DNA of 64,000 nucleotides from Nyssa sinensis (Eukaryota > Streptophyta > Magnoliopsida > Cornales > Nyssaceae). Below, piece by piece: positions 12,882 through 24,632 of this stretch. The notes below the pieces were generated by a model. It had not been told where the DNA came from. It did not search any database and was given only the letters and a program-made list of their open reading frames with translations. Location of the stretch: contig CM018051.1 of the NCBI GenBank assembly GCA_008638375.1, forward strand, positions 26,967,344-27,031,343, in the 5' to 3' direction. How positions within the stretch are numbered: position 1 is the stretch's first letter; every line of letters begins with the position of its first letter. Both the position numbers and the translations under genes were made by a program.

Positions 12882-13104
12882 GTTTGGTTGGCCGGAAAGT
12901 CGGCTGTGGCTGGTTGACCTTCTATTCGTGGAGTTGTAATGACTTAAATGAAAAACTAGCATTGGGGTTAGAATCCTTGAGAGAAGGGAGAGAGAATGGC
13001 GTTGAAAAACGGTGGAAAATAGGCTGGAAAATAGTCGCCGGCACTGGAGGTGGCGCCGGGACCCCGCCGGAACCTGGCTGGAAGATCGGGGAAGATAAGA
13101 GAGG

Positions 13105-13475
13105 GGTTGGGCCTGTTTTGGGTTTAAAAACTTTGGGCATGTTTTGATTTAAGTTGGGCCTGTTATTTTAAAACCAGTTGGGCTTATTTGGGTAAAAAGA
13201 CTTAGGCCGGTTTTAATTAAGGGTCATTGGACTCCTTGTGGTTGGGCCTATTTGATATTAAAGGACATTGGGGCTTGTTTGATTTTAAACCATTTGGGCC
13301 TGTTTTTATTTTAAATCTTTGGGCTGGGTTTGGGCCTATTTCACTTAAACCCCTAGGCTGTTTTAATTAGGAATGATTGGGCCTTTTCTTTTAAAAAGAC
13401 TTTGGGCCTGTGTGGGTTTAAAAGGGTTTGGGCTTGTTTTAATTTAAAAGACCTTTGGGCCACTTGAAAGAAATG
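13105..13475. repeat. Degenerate TTGGGCCTGTTTTAATTTAAA-like repeat cluster
   Basis: About ten imperfect repeats alternate TTGGGCC or TTGGGCT with TGTTTTAATTTAAAA-like A/T blocks, at a spacing of roughly 30-50 bp. They lie within LTR E in the interval interpreted as intron 1. No function is apparent. Confidence 0.6.
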
Positions 13476-13515
13476 AATAAAAAGAAAGAAAAGAAAAAGG
13501 TGGGTTGCGGTTGGT

Positions 13516-13569
13516 GTGAGTCGAACAGGGGACCAGTAAGGGAGAAGTCAAGCTTTGACCACTGAGCCA
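13516..13569 (-). other. tRNA-like A-box/B-box module 1 in LTR E (antisense)
   Basis: On the minus strand TGGCTCAGTGGT (13569-13558) matches the A-box consensus, and TGTTCGACTCAC (13527-13516) resembles a B box, with a T-rich tract downstream. The surrounding LTR reads on the plus strand. Confidence 0.45.
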
Positions 13570-13596
13570 CATGAACCCTTGTGTTTAAAATCCTAA

Positions 13597-13601
13597 TTGA
13601 A

Positions 13602-13632
<31 letters not shown>
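13597..13632. repeat. (TA)n microsatellite
   Basis: An uninterrupted TA dinucleotide run lies between the two tRNA-like modules of LTR E. A second TA tract follows at about 13770-13800. Confidence 0.85.
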
Positions 13633-13634
<2 letters not shown>

Positions 13635-13687
13635 ACAGTGAATGAAATTGAAAAAAAAAGAAAAGAAATGGGGAACCGCCGTTCCTA

Positions 13688-13742
13688 GGATTCGAACCAG
13701 GGGTGCGCGTGTGGAGTGAGGAGCGTGTCACCAAAGGGGACA
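13688..13742 (-). other. tRNA-like A-box/B-box module 2 in LTR E (antisense)
   Basis: On the minus strand TGGTTCGAATCC (13699-13688) is a near-perfect B box. TGTCCCCTTTGG upstream is a weak A-box candidate, and a T-rich tract follows. A tandem pair of modules separated by a TA microsatellite is also seen in LTR F. Confidence 0.4.
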
Positions 13743-14939
13743 GGTACCACCCGTACCCTTTTTGGCACAGAATATATATATATATATATGTATATATATA
13801 TTACATTTAACTTAATTTAATTTAATTAAATGTCACAAATTGACCCGGAGTCCAAATGGGACAAATCATTAGTCCATTTTGACTGTCTCGAGCATTCTAA
13901 ACCCAACGGTGAAGTCTGTTTCACAAGACAAGGTCCTGAAAATTAGAAGACCCGTAGGAACCATAAAAATTACCAAAACACCCCTAATTCAAAGACTAGT
14001 CAAACGAATCGCGATTAAAATAAGAGAGTAGTGAATCTTTATTATTTCGAGCATTCCAGACTCAACCGTGGAGTCCAAATTGTGAGAAGATGCCTCGAGA
14101 ATTAGAAACCCTTGAAGTGAAAAATAACTGTTTTTCCCTTTTAAGTACTAATGTCCAAATTGAGTTCCGCAAAAGCCTAAACCAACTTTCTTCGATGTTT
14201 CAGACTCAACAATAGAGTTTATTTTGACAAAATAGAAACTTATAAAATAAAGACATAAAATTTGATGAATAGCATAATTCAAGTGGCAATTGAACTACAT
14301 TGTATTTCATGATTTTAGGAACACTGAAGGGAAAAGAGAAGGTGGTCTGACCTTCTGCATTCTTACCGTTAGTCCAGTTACCTTAGAAGCACGGTTTCTT
14401 AGAGTTGAGACTGACCCATCAGGTATGATATATTGTGCTAAGTAAGGAATAGAATTAAGTTTAGGAATGATTGCCATGTTGATTGAATGAAGCATGTGTT
14501 TATTTGACATTAGAAAATCACATAGGGAATGCTTGCTTTGAGACAAAATCTAGAATTGATTGATTTGGTACTTATGTGTTTCCTGTTATTCTATGGAGAT
14601 ATGATTTGTTCTGTGTGTTGGTACTGTATATGATTTACATTTTGGTGAGTTGTTAAGATTGTGGATGTGTGATTTGAGTGTGTACTCACGTTGATTAGGT
14701 ATTGCGTACATTCATGTGGAAGTGGTTTTATTATTCAGATGTCGTGGTTGCTTTCAGTGGAATATATTGTTTAAAAGCATGCTCCATGTGTTGGTACAAT
14801 GCTGTGTTGAGATTGTGTTATTGCATGGTAGAATCAAGGCATATTGGCATGGTGCGATTCATTAGAACATAGTGTAAGTTGAGCACTTGGTGCTATGCAT
14901 TATGAGGGTGCAGATCCTGTGGTGAAAAACCCAAAATTG

Positions 14940-15320
14940 GCCATTGCATTTGGTACCCGAACCAACTGGAGCAATTCATGAAGGGACATGACTTTACATT
15001 GGTACTCGAACCAACGGGAGCGATCCGTGAAGAGACATGGGGGTAGCATAGAGTTGCATGGGTGTGTCACGCATATTTTCATTACATTGTATTAACGAAT
15101 CCATGAATGTGTGATAAATCTTGTTAATGCATTGTATGGATGAATTGGATGGCATGTAGGTTATAATTGTGCATGTAGATATAATTGTACACTTGCACAT
15201 GCCACGCCTTAGATTATGTTAATGAATTGGAAGGCATGTAGATTATTGCTAGTACATTGTATGGATGATATTTATTGACATGTAGATATAATTGTACACT
15301 TGCACATGCCACGCCTTAAT
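14940..15320. repeat. Short direct repeats in LTR E
   Basis: A ~50-bp unit beginning TTGGTACCCGAACCAAC occurs near 14949 and 14999. A 37-bp unit beginning TGTAGATATAATTGTACAC is repeated at 15174 and 15281, a period of 107 bp. Both lie in the interval interpreted as intron 2, where other families carry minisatellites. Confidence 0.7.
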
Positions 15321-15968
15321 TTTGTTCCTTGCATTAGCATTATATTATACCAGCAGTTGAGCTGACCCATTCGTGGGATAACACATTACAGATGATGCTC
15401 CCGGCACTTGAGACTTGAGGAAGTCTTGCAGAGTGGAGGAGACATAAGCTTAGAATTATTTTGGCCCTTGGGAGCATATTTGAGATGTAAGGGCTTAAGC
15501 CTGAATGACATGTTGAATGCTTTTATTGATTGTGCTTTACATGGAGGTACATTGAAGGAAATGAATGTAAGTTTGAATTGAATCCGTTAGATTGTCCTTT
15601 ATTTTATTTTCTTTTAGTTTCGTTACTCGCGCCTCGGGTTCGCAAGAATTCGGGGCCTGACATAGACTCTATCATTGAGTCCGGAATGTCGAAGAAAGTC
15701 AATTTAGGCTTTCGCGGACTTCGGTTTAAGTTTGGTAGCAGTAGGGGTATTTTGGTCATTTAGCATTTTTACGGGTCTTTAATTTTTTGGAACCTCATCT
15801 CGTGATGCGGACCTCACCATTGGACTCAGTAGGTCTGAGATAGTAAGAATACACTAATAACTTGTTAAATTTGGACAACGGGCCTTTTGTCATTATTTAT
15901 TTTAATTAATTAATTTAATTTAATTTAATGTATTTTGTATATAATATATATATTTTCATGCGTTAATT

Positions 15969-16039
15969 TGGCATGGGATTGTCCTGTCCAAATTGGTTCG
16001 CACGCTTGGTTTCATCCATTTGGTCCCTTGTTCGAGTCC
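15969..16039 (+). other. tRNA-like module 1 in LTR F (antisense)
   Basis: TTGTTCGAGTCC at 16028-16039 is a good B-box match, and TGGCATGGGATT at 15969 is a weak A-box candidate. CCCTTTTATTTTTC follows at about 16050, resembling a polymerase III terminator. LTR F reads on the opposite strand. Confidence 0.35.
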
Positions 16040-16129
16040 CAGGGTGCGCAGCACCCTTTTATTTTTCTTGATTTTTCTTTCATAGTTCATATATATATAT
16101 ATTGCCATATTTATCACTTTAGGTGCATG

Positions 16130-16184
16130 TGTCCACGTGGTAAGGGCGTGGGTTCGTTTTCGAGTGATCGATCGTTCGAACCCC
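16130..16184 (+). other. tRNA-like module 2 in LTR F (antisense)
   Basis: TGTCCACGTGGTAAGG at 16130 resembles an A box and ATCGTTCGAACCCC ending at 16184 a B box. A T-rich run follows at about 16200. A TA microsatellite separates it from module 1, as in LTR E. Confidence 0.4.
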
Positions 16185-17816
16185 AAGGGCTGCGACCCCT
16201 TCATTTTTCCTGATTTTCCTTGTCTAAACAATGGACAAGGGCCTAGAACCAGAATAAGCCATGCTATTCGTGTCTGGGTTATTTAATTAGGATCCAAATC
16301 GTGTAGCCAAACAGGCTGAATCAGGGTTTCAAAACCCTTAAGCCAAACGCTGCCGTTTCATTTATGCGGCGTCCCTACCCTCGTCATAACACGTGTTCGA
16401 GTCAAATCTCCGAGTCCAACCGAACCACTCGAGTTAACTCATCATCTTCCTCACTGCCTAGACCTCGGTTGCCCTAGTTCTTGGTTTTCTTTTTCTTTAA
16501 TTTCGTGAAGTTTGGTTCTATGATTTTTCACTGTTTTCATTCTAAAATATTTTTGGAACATCATGGAGGGTTTTGGCATTGGTTTTAAAGCTCAAATCGA
16601 GCTCAACCGTTCGGTTGAAGGCCTGATAATCAAACCTGCACCTCCTTCGTTTATGTTCATTTCTTAGCTAAAACTTATGGAACTTCGTCTGTTCTAGTCC
16701 CCTCTTCATGGGGTTTCGTCTTTCATTCTTAAAAGTGGTTTTCATAGTGAGTTGGTGAGGTTGGGTTTTTGAGACCCAAACCTGTAACTTGGTTTCTTAC
16801 GGTTTTCCTTGAGATTCTTGGTCACGATTAAATGTTTTTGGAACACTTGGAAGGTCTGGTTGAAGTCCCAATAAACCAAATATGGTTTGGTTTACATATT
16901 TTCAAACCTGCTTCAAGCAAGGTCCATTCATGGCTGTCCCTTCTGGGTTTGTTGTTTTAGACTATTTTCGTAGTAAATTTTCATGCTTGTTCTAGTTTAA
17001 ACATATTTTAAACATCATATATACATAAATCAAGGCTTAAACAGTTCATACGTAGGTAAAATTCTAGAGAGAGAAAAACATGGTAAATCTTGTGTTTACC
17101 TGTTTACAGTGTTATTCTCTTCCTTCTACCTCTGATTTCCTTAGTTTGTTAGTTCCTTTTTCTTTCTGATTTCTCCTTAAGCAGTGAGCATGAAATTGCA
17201 TGCACTTGCTTTTAAAGCAAGCTTTACCGCCCTCTCTTTCTCTCATCCATTCTCTCTCTCTATACTACCCCAGCCACCCATCCTTCACTTCTCATCAATT
17301 TCTCTTACACCCATTCAATTCTACTTTTTCCACTTTCAGCTTTTCATGATATTTTGTATATAATATACATATAATATAACACACACACTAATACACTTGA
17401 ACACACACACACACACTATATCAGCCGACACTCACACACACAGATTCACTATCTTGCACACAAAATATCTATGTGTATTTTTACTTATATATATATTTAT
17501 TTATTTTCATGTGTGTATATATATATATATACATATCTTAAATCATATACACCAAACACACACCTAGTGTGTGTATTTTTCTTATTATATTATATACATA
17601 TTAAAATCATATGTATATACTATATGCATACTATAATGCATATAGGTATATTTATTTAAGTATTTTTCGACTCTCAGTCTGTTTGTAGTTAATTTTTAAC
17701 TACGGTTCATCACCTCGTAATGCGTGTCACATTACCTAATAATTCAGGTCAGGGTGTTATATCTTTTCTTAGGTTAGGATATAATCTGTATCATGTCGAA
17801 TTTTTAGGGTATTACA

Positions 17817-18970
17817 GTTTGGCTTTGGGCATCACTGGGGACAATACAATAATTTGGCACTTTTATGGGTCTTTAATTTTTCGAGACCCCATCTCATGAA
17901 ACGGAACCTTCCATTGCCTTTAGGATGCCCAAAATATTAGAAATACATTATTCATTTACTTAAATTGAACATCGGGAAATAATACTATATTTAGTGCAAT
18001 TTATTTAATTTAATTATCTAAATTAATATTTTATATCAATTTTTTTGAAATAAGAACACACGTGCCTGAGTGGCACAGTGGTCCATATGTGGGGCATAAG
18101 TTCCCACACGCTTGGAGTTCATGAGGTCGAATCTTGGGGGCAACAGTCCCCTTTTTATTTTTCAATGAGATCTTGATCCAAACAGTGGACAGTGAATCTA
18201 AATAGGGATAGGTTATCGTAATTCCGTGTAGGGTTATTAAATCATATTTCCAACCCTTGTAGCCAAATGCCCCTTATTCAGTTTAATTTAAAACAATACA
18301 TATTTAAAAATGACACAGTTTCATTTAGTAATAACCCAACACGACGTCGTTCCCTTCTAGCTATTGTTCATCTTCTCTGATCTACTTCTGGTGCCTTCTC
18401 TATCACCCGCCAACTTTTCTGATGGAGTTTCGGTGTCGGCGCAACATGGTTCAAACCCAAATCTTTCAAGGGTTCCATATCTAAGGTTGGTTTTAGGTTT
18501 CAGTCATTGGAAATGGTCAAAATAGGACTAAACAGTGGGGTTCCGATGAAAGCTCGACTTTTCGAAGACCCTTCAATTTCTATTTCATGGCTTTCTACCA
18601 CTCCATTTTCGTCCCTTCTTCTTTCTATACCTTCTTGAGGTTGAGGGGAACTATTCCCCATTCCTAAAATCACAAAACTCAACAATAATCCCATTACCCG
18701 AAACTTGTAACTTGGTATTTCTCGCTCATTTCTTCACTATTTTACCCTCTATTTCTTCCTATTTGTTCCATTTTCTTTATAGATTATAATCCTATAGTTA
18801 TATGCAAGCTTTAAGTACATTTTTGTAAAACCCAAAAATAAAACTCAGAATCTTAGAACTCGAGACTGTTCGTATTCAGAACCAGACTATTCATTTAATA
18901 TCATAAAATAAACCCAAACAGTTCAGGTTTACATTGGTTGCTTTGTTACATTTTGGGTCTGGGTATTACA
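17817..18970 (-). mobile_element. LTR fragment G, minus orientation
   Basis: It enters in the shared motif array (GGGACAATACAATAATTTGG, then CGAGACCCCATCTCATG) and ends CTGGGTATTACA at 18970, matching the minus-strand LTR start TGTAATACCCAG. A TGACACAGTTTCA core and an ACGACGTCGTT core occur near 18310-18350. The truncated left edge coincides with the start of LTR F, so F probably inserted into G. No coding frame is credible. Confidence 0.5.
18071..18134 (+). other. tRNA-like A-box/B-box module in LTR G (antisense)
   Basis: TGGCACAGTGGT at 18071-18082 matches the A-box consensus and GAGGTCGAATCT at 18123-18134 approximates a B box. CCCCTTTTTATTTTTC follows at about 18146. The host LTR reads on the minus strand. 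Confidence 0.45.
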
Positions 18971-19981
18971 CCTCTTACATCTTAGAAGTCATTAATTCAT
19001 CGACCACCGGTACTCAACGCACTTCCACTCTTCCATTCGGCAGCCTTATCACTAGGATATGCGTTGCTCAGTGACTATCATTCTTCACAGCTGACACTCT
19101 TGCTCTCTTGTCTGGTCCATTCACTAAAAGGAATCTTTCGAGGTCCTGGGCACATGTCATCACACCTCCAGATGAGTCTGATAGTGATGATGAGCAACCT
19201 CCAGCACTGGCCCCAATATAGTAGCAACAGCCACCTTAATTGTCATAGCAACAGTCAGATAACAGATTAGAGTTGAGGACTATCTAGTTGACTGCACTCC
19301 ACCACAGTTCCGGTACCCACGAGGTTCTAGATTTCAAGAGTCAGTTGAAGCATCCTCCTCTATAGACGATCTCTAGAGCTGAGTTAGAGGAGAGGTTAGA
19401 GGAGCATCATGCCAAGATTAATGCTAACATAAATGAGAGGTTAGAGTAGCACCATACACGGATCCGATCTGACTTCTTTCTACCGATGATGGAGGAGATG
19501 ACTTTCTATTGAATAGCTATTCAAAGCCTATCATATGCACTCACCCGTGCCTTTCCACCTCCACCACCACCAGGAACAAATCAGTGATACTTTCATGAGT
19601 GATGAGTGACCTATGTAGTGAGGTTTACTTGTACTTTTGCACTCATCAGCTACATGATTATATTTTGACAGTTATTTTTTTTTATTACATTGATATTATT
19701 TTATTTTGGATTGATGATGGATACATTATTTTTTATATATCATAGATATATTTCTTACTTTGTATCTATTATTATTGCTGACTGTTTGTGATCTCATTAT
19801 TCATGTATATATTCTTGAGTATACTTTCTTCTTGATGTTGTTACTTGTTTGATTCCTCTATTTGTCATCATGACAAAAACGGGGAGATGTTTATTTGAGC
19901 ACTTAGTGAGGGGGAGTTACTTTGTGCACATATTGAGGGGGAGTAGTACCTTTTTTATTCATATGATTAAGATAGCATGTA
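18971..19981 (+). pseudogene. Decayed 3' region of a Ty1/copia (SIRE-like) element
   Basis: Fragments of a former reading frame can be seen on the plus strand at 19375-19510: a glutamate-rich, coiled-coil-like stretch (AELEERLEEHH, ANINERLE) interrupted by TAG where CAG would continue the pattern, followed by MMEEMTFY. Downstream are several GGGGGAG tracts (19890-19945), the kind of purine-rich sequence that precedes the 3' LTR in SIRE/Maximus copia elements, which carry an extra ORF there. The gag-only gypsy array at 19982 interrupts this region, which resumes at 33594. The assignment rests on arrangement rather than protein motifs and is tentative. Confidence 0.35.
19977..19981. repeat. Target-site duplication ATGTA (left) of the gag-only array
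   Basis: ATGTA immediately precedes the first LTR and recurs at 33589-33593 immediately after the third LTR. The whole LTR-gag-LTR-gag-LTR unit therefore behaves as one insertion. Confidence 0.9.
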
Positions 19982-22900
19982 TGTGATATCCCGACCCGGA
20001 ATACGACACGATTACCGAGGCAAGTCGACTGAATAGCATAACCTGAGCTGCCTTAAACTTTAAGTCACAATAATTATGGAACTGAACCTAATTTCAAAAG
20101 ATAAATGTTTTGATTAGTAAAGCTAGTGTCGGGTGGTACCCGAGCAACTCGGAACCTTACCTCGAAAAGCGTGCATACATGCAACCCATGCATGCATACG
20201 TACGTACACATGCATAGTTCAGGGAATATTAGTGTATGTGTACGTGATTAAAAATACCGTTATACGTATATATATGATTATAATGATATGTATAAAATAT
20301 GTATTGTATAGGTATATATATATATATAATATAAATGTATTATGTATATAATGTATTATGTGTATAAAATTAAATGAAGAAAGAAAAAAAAAAAGGAAAG
20401 GAAGCTTCCAAAACAAAAATCAGTGGGTGTGTGCATCACTGTGTGTGTGTGTGTGCATCACTGTGTGTTGTGTGTGTTTGGGAAACCCACCAACCGACCT
20501 TGATAAAGGTGGTGGATGTGTGTAAGTGATATATGTATATATGTAAATATATATATGTATATGAGGTACGTGGGTGGCTAGGGTAAAGAGGGCAGTTCTC
20601 TGCAGTCAAGGATGACTGCAAGAGAGGAAGAGAGAGAGAGATAAGGTAGAGAGAGAAGAGGCGGTGGGTCTTTGTATATATATATATATGCACGGGTTTG
20701 AGTGAAGAGAGGTTAGAAAAGAAAAGGGAGAGTTAGGAACTGAAGGAGAGAAGAAGAAAGAAATATTGAAGCAGAAACAGAGAGGATTGGGAAGGTCACA
20801 GTAAGCTTAAAAATCCGAAACCCAGGTAATTCATTTCAGTACTGTTATTTCGATTTAAAGCATAAAGCTTAGATATAATGGTAGGGTCTTAATAAGCATG
20901 ATATTAGCTTTTAAATGCAAAAAGAATTAAGTTAAATGGTGTAGAAACCGTGGAGAAATATGGAGTTGCAGGTTGATGGAATAATCTCGGGTTCCATGAA
21001 ATTGTGTTTAAAACTTGGTTTTTATAATGAGAAATTGGTCCTCTATTACACAGGAAACATATAGGATAAAAATAGAGTAAAAACCGTGACTTAACAGTCA
21101 CGAAATAGAGAAGGAAGACTCGGCCGGAGAAGCGGCCGGAGGTAAATAACTCCCTATTCGTGAAGATGGGGAGGGTTTTAGGGCAAGCCGAGGCTAGGGT
21201 CGAGGTCCTTGAAGGGAAAGGAATGGAATGGCATTGAAAAAGGGAGAGAAAATGACCGGATTTAGGTTGCCGTCACCGGAGATGGTGACGGAACCCTAAA
21301 GTTCTCTCACCGGAGCTTGGGGAAGATGATCGGAAAATCGGGGGGTCTACCGGGTTAAAAGAAACGGGTCTGGGTTTGAATCGGGTCGGGACCCGACCGG
21401 TTATAAAAAGGGTAAGTAAAGCTGTGTCGTTTTGGGTTTGAAATTAAATGGATTTGGGCATGTTTGGTTACACGGATAATAAATGGGAAATGGGTTTGAG
21501 GTTATCCGAACCCTGGATAGGGATAGGAAATTAGGTTATTGGAATCCGGTTTTTCATATGAAGTGAACCGTTTGGTTCAGGGCAAGGACTGACCGGTTTA
21601 GGGTTTTTAGGTCTGAACCCACTGGTTCAGACCGCAGCTTTTAGTAATTGTGAACCGGCCCCAAATAGTTTGGAAAATTACACTGTTGCCCAAGTATAAA
21701 AAAATTAATTAAATATTAATTTTACAATAATGCCCCTATTCCAAAAAGAGGTCAAACGAAGTCCAAACGACACAAATGAATAGTCAAAACCTATTATCTC
21801 GGACGTTCTGAGTCCAATGGTGGGGTCCGTTTTACGAGACGGAACCCCGAAGGATAAAATACCGCAAAAGTGCAAAATGACTATTTTGCCCTTTTTAGTA
21901 CAAAAGTCCAAATGGAATTCCGCGAAAGCCTAAACCGACTTTCTTCGGCATTCCGGACACAATGGTAAAGTCTAAAATAGTATTTGAAATACTTATGATA
22001 GAAAGGTATAAAATTTGATGAATAGCATTTATTCTGAAACGTACTCACTGATATATAGGGAACTCGAAAGGCAAGGGTACCTTCACGGATTTCTGAGTTA
22101 GAATCACGATAGAGGTAAGTGGATCACTTTCTCTTCCATGTGGTGTTTCTAAAGCCAAGTTTATTCTCTTTACTGCCAAATTTGTACTCCTGAAAGTACT
22201 TCATGTTATTGTTATCCACAGTACGATATTGTTCTATCTTGTGGACATTAATTGACTATTGTACTATTGTTATTGAAATGAACCCTGCCTTGAAAGGCTT
22301 ACTGTTATGCTTTACTGTATATATGATATTCCATTTTCATACTCCTTATGGAATCACAAATGATCATGCTATGTTTATAAATGCTGGAATTGTGCTCAGT
22401 CACAATATCCATCCGATGCTTCTGTGACGAACTAGTCCGTGAACGGACATGTGGCAAAAGATGTGAGTTTAACTGAGAGGTATGCCGGGCCTCGAATTAC
22501 GCAGAGGGGTTGCCATTCCCTACTACAGATTATAAGCATCTCCATTGGATTATTGTTATGGAAATATTGTTGAATGGTTACTGTTTCTTATGGACTACTG
22601 TTTCTTATGGATTACCTTACATTGTTCATTGGTTTGATTGTAAACGATTTATTGTGGCAGTATTCTCATTGTGATAGGTTATTGTTGAGAAAACTCTTAT
22701 CACTGCTTATTCATTACTTCTGACTGTATATTGTGCCCCACTACTTATTGGCCATCATGGCAACTGTTCTCATTGGCTATCACAGCATCTCCTTTCTTAT
22801 GATTGGCTATCATATTTTATTCATGGATTCACGTTCTTTATAATCATCGATACCAGTGTCGGAGATCTGGTTTACTTGCTGAGCTTCATAGCTCATTCCA

Positions 22901-23280
22901 CCCCACTTACTCCCATTTCAGGTGATGACGCTGCAAGACCCCAGTAGGAGTCTGAGAGCGTAGGGGAACATTTTGAAGTACTGATCAGTCTATGTTAGTT
23001 CTCCCATGTATTCACCACCCCCGGGTGCTGGTTACGGATTAGTCCTCATTTTGTATTATGTAGAACTATGTCATGTATTTAATAAGACTTCCGCTGTTTA
23101 ATGTATTTAAAAAGGCTTCCGCTGGATTACTGTAATTGATAAAGGCTTCCGCTGTTTACTGTTAAAATTTTTAGTACATTGCATAATAGTATTATGATAC
23201 TGGAACGGAAAAAGTAGGGACGGCCTTCGGGTCGGCCCCGCGACACGAGATCCGCATAGGGTGGGTTTCGGGTCGTGACA
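19982..23280 (+). repeat. LTR 1 of the gag-only array
   Basis: It runs from TGTGATATCCCG to GGGTCGTGACA. Inside are microsatellite and GA-rich DNA (20260-20800), donor 1 CCCAG|GTAATT (GT 20826-20827), a TGTGTCGTTTTGG core at about 21425, GAACCGGTT-type motifs (21540-21660), the shared motif array (21660-21980), acceptor 1 ATATATAG (AG 22057-22058), donor 2 AGAG|GTAAGT (GT 22115-22116) and acceptor 2 CCCATTTCAG (AG 22920-22921). Three CTTCCGCTG repeats lie near the end. Confidence 0.92.
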
Positions 23281-23283
23281 GCT

Positions 23284-23295
23284 TGGTATCAGAGC
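23284..23295 (+). promoter_or_regulatory. Primer-binding site (tRNA-Met type), unit 1
   Basis: TGGTATCAGAGC lies three bases after the LTR end at 23280. This is the usual plant retrotransposon PBS complementary to the 3' end of initiator tRNA-Met. The unit 2 copy is at 28438-28449. Confidence 0.92.
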
Positions 23296-23395
23296 TATAG
23301 GTTCGATTGTGAGTCATGGGAGATAGGACTAGAGTTAAGACTGTTAGGTATGACAGATACTTTATATTTTACAATCATTGACTAATTGCCTTACA

Positions 23396-23450
23396 CATTG
23401 ACTGGTTATCTTATTGGTTATCTCATTGGTTATCTTATTGGTTATCATCA
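23396..23450. repeat. 12-bp leader repeat upstream of gag (unit 1)
   Basis: ATTGGTTATCTT/C is repeated about four times between PBS and gag start. The autonomous element has the corresponding repeat at 63040-63117, and the second array unit repeats it at about 28550-28604. Confidence 0.75.
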
Positions 23451-23468
23451 CGGGTTACTCTTACAGAC

Positions 23469-24632
23469 ATGGTAAACACGAGGCAAGGTCCGTTACCTAT
23501 GGATCGTTTAGAACAACTAGAAAGAATGATGCGGACTATCATTGAAAGTCTACCACAGATACAGGCTAGTGCTAACCAACCAGTACAGCCAGTACCACAG
23601 GAACAGCCTGTCAACGCAGGCGACAATGTAGGGCATCGTCAAGGAAATGAGCGAGACACTGCATACTTGTATGAGCGGTTTCAGAAGATGAAACCCCCGA
23701 CATTTGACGGTACAGGAGGAGCCACTATAGCTGAGGAGTGGTTATTGGAAATGAACAGGATCTTTAAAATCCTAATATGCACTGAGGTCCAAAAAGTGGC
23801 ATACGCCACTTACATGCTCAAAGGTATGGCACATAAATGGTGGATGATAGAAGAAGATAAAGAGCCAGGCATGAACTGGCAACGATTTACTGATATCTTC
23901 AATAAGAAGTACTTCTCCCAAGAAGTACGAAACCGGAGAGTTGCTGAGTTTATGGTATTGCAACAGGGGGCAATGACAGTGGAGCAATACGAGGCTAGAT
24001 TTACTGAGTTGGCTAGATTTGCCCCTGGTGCTATCAGTACCGAGGACTTGAAGGCTCGCAAATTTGAGGAAGGACTGAAGTGGCCTATTAAAGATAGACT
24101 GGTGTCCCATCGACTGACTACTTATGATGATGTCGTGGAAACGGCCCGTATTATAGAAAGGAGTGGTGAGGAGTACGCCAAGAGACGAGGGAACCAGAAA
24201 CAGGGAGGTAACCAGAGTAGGGGGCAAGGGCCTTCTTCCTCTGGACTAGGACCTACATTTATCAGACCAGGGACTGAATCCCACACCACAGAGCCCATTC
24301 AGAGGAGACCAGACTATACCAAAGAAAGCGCTACCCAATGCACTCGCTGCCAGAAGGTTCACAAAGGCCAGTGTCTTAAGGGTAGCAATGCTTGTTACTA
24401 TTGTGGCAAGGAAGGGCATATTGCGAGACTATGTCCCCAGAATGCTCAGGCCACGACTAGTATTGCCTCAGCTGGACCAACAACACCAGCAATAGCAGCA
24501 CCTAGACCCCCAACCCAGAGGAGTGGACAAGGAAATGTCCAACAGCAGGCAGGACGGGTTTTCTCTATTTTCCCAGAGGATATGCAGGCTACAACCTCTA
24601 GAGTTGCAGGTATTCCTTTAGTCTACCCATAG
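23469..24632 (+). CDS. gag: Gag polyprotein, array unit 1 (387 aa)
   Basis: The nucleocapsid/capsid precursor would package element RNA into cytoplasmic virus-like particles. Visible features: start [17 protein letters not shown], a retrotransposon gag core at roughly residues 75-200 ([35 protein letters not shown]), a basic Q/G/S-rich linker, a CTRC...HKGQC cysteine/histidine cluster, and one CCHC zinc knuckle (CYYCGKEGHIARLC) near residue 307. The start matches the autonomous homologue. The frame ends at TAG (24630-24632) where the autonomous copy has CAG, and a short diverged trace of the protease region follows, so the stop arose by mutation at the Gag-protease border. Gag itself seems intact, and protease, RT and integrase would have to come in trans. 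Confidence 0.92.
   Translation: MVNTRQGPLPMDRLEQLERMMRTIIESLPQIQASANQPVQPVPQEQPVNAGDNVGHRQGNERDTAYLYERFQKMKPPTFDGTGGATIAEEWLLEMNRIFKILICTEVQKVAYATYMLKGMAHKWWMIEEDKEPGMNWQRFTDIFNKKYFSQEVRNRRVAEFMVLQQGAMTVEQYEARFTELARFAPGAISTEDLKARKFEEGLKWPIKDRLVSHRLTTYDDVVETARIIERSGEEYAKRRGNQKQGGNQSRGQGPSSSGLGPTFIRPGTESHTTEPIQRRPDYTKESATQCTRCQKVHKGQCLKGSNACYYCGKEGHIARLCPQNAQATTSIASAGPTTPAIAAPRPPTQRSGQGNVQQQAGRVFSIFPEDMQATTSRVAGIPLVYP

Larger units (their letters stand above)
12882..15662 (+). mobile_element. Right part of old LTR E
   Basis: The segment continues LTR E after the GTTTG duplication. It shows the shared LTR design: a diverged GTCC/ACCAAAACACCC motif array at 13840-14230, acceptor-1-like GATTTTAG (AG 14317-14318), donor-2-like CAG|GTATGA (GT 14423-14424), acceptor-2-like ACATTACAG (AG 15390-15391), and a terminus ending GGGCCTGACA at about 15662. 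No PBS follows, so it is a 3' or solo LTR. It is considerably more diverged than families A or B and has no credible coding frame. The exact right boundary is uncertain. Confidence 0.55.
15663..17816 (-). mobile_element. LTR fragment F, minus orientation
   Basis: The segment starts abruptly inside the shared motif array (CATTGAGTCCGGAATG at about 15675) and ends GGGTATTACA at 17816, the minus-strand LTR start TGTAATACCC. Internally it shows a donor-1-like AACAG|GTAAAC on the minus strand near 17090, a CCGTTTCA variant of the core at about 16350, and CT-rich and microsatellite DNA at 17220-17660. Its other half must lie left of LTR E or be deleted. It has no coding content. The short frames here are microsatellite-driven. 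Confidence 0.55.

Noticed and set aside
23772..24227. Antisense 151-residue frame opposite gag (and its copy at 28926-29381)
   Set aside because: It is the complement of the conserved Gag core; a similar 160-residue frame opposite the chromovirus gag (62261-62743) confirms that it is a shadow of coding constraint, with no start context or domain of its own.
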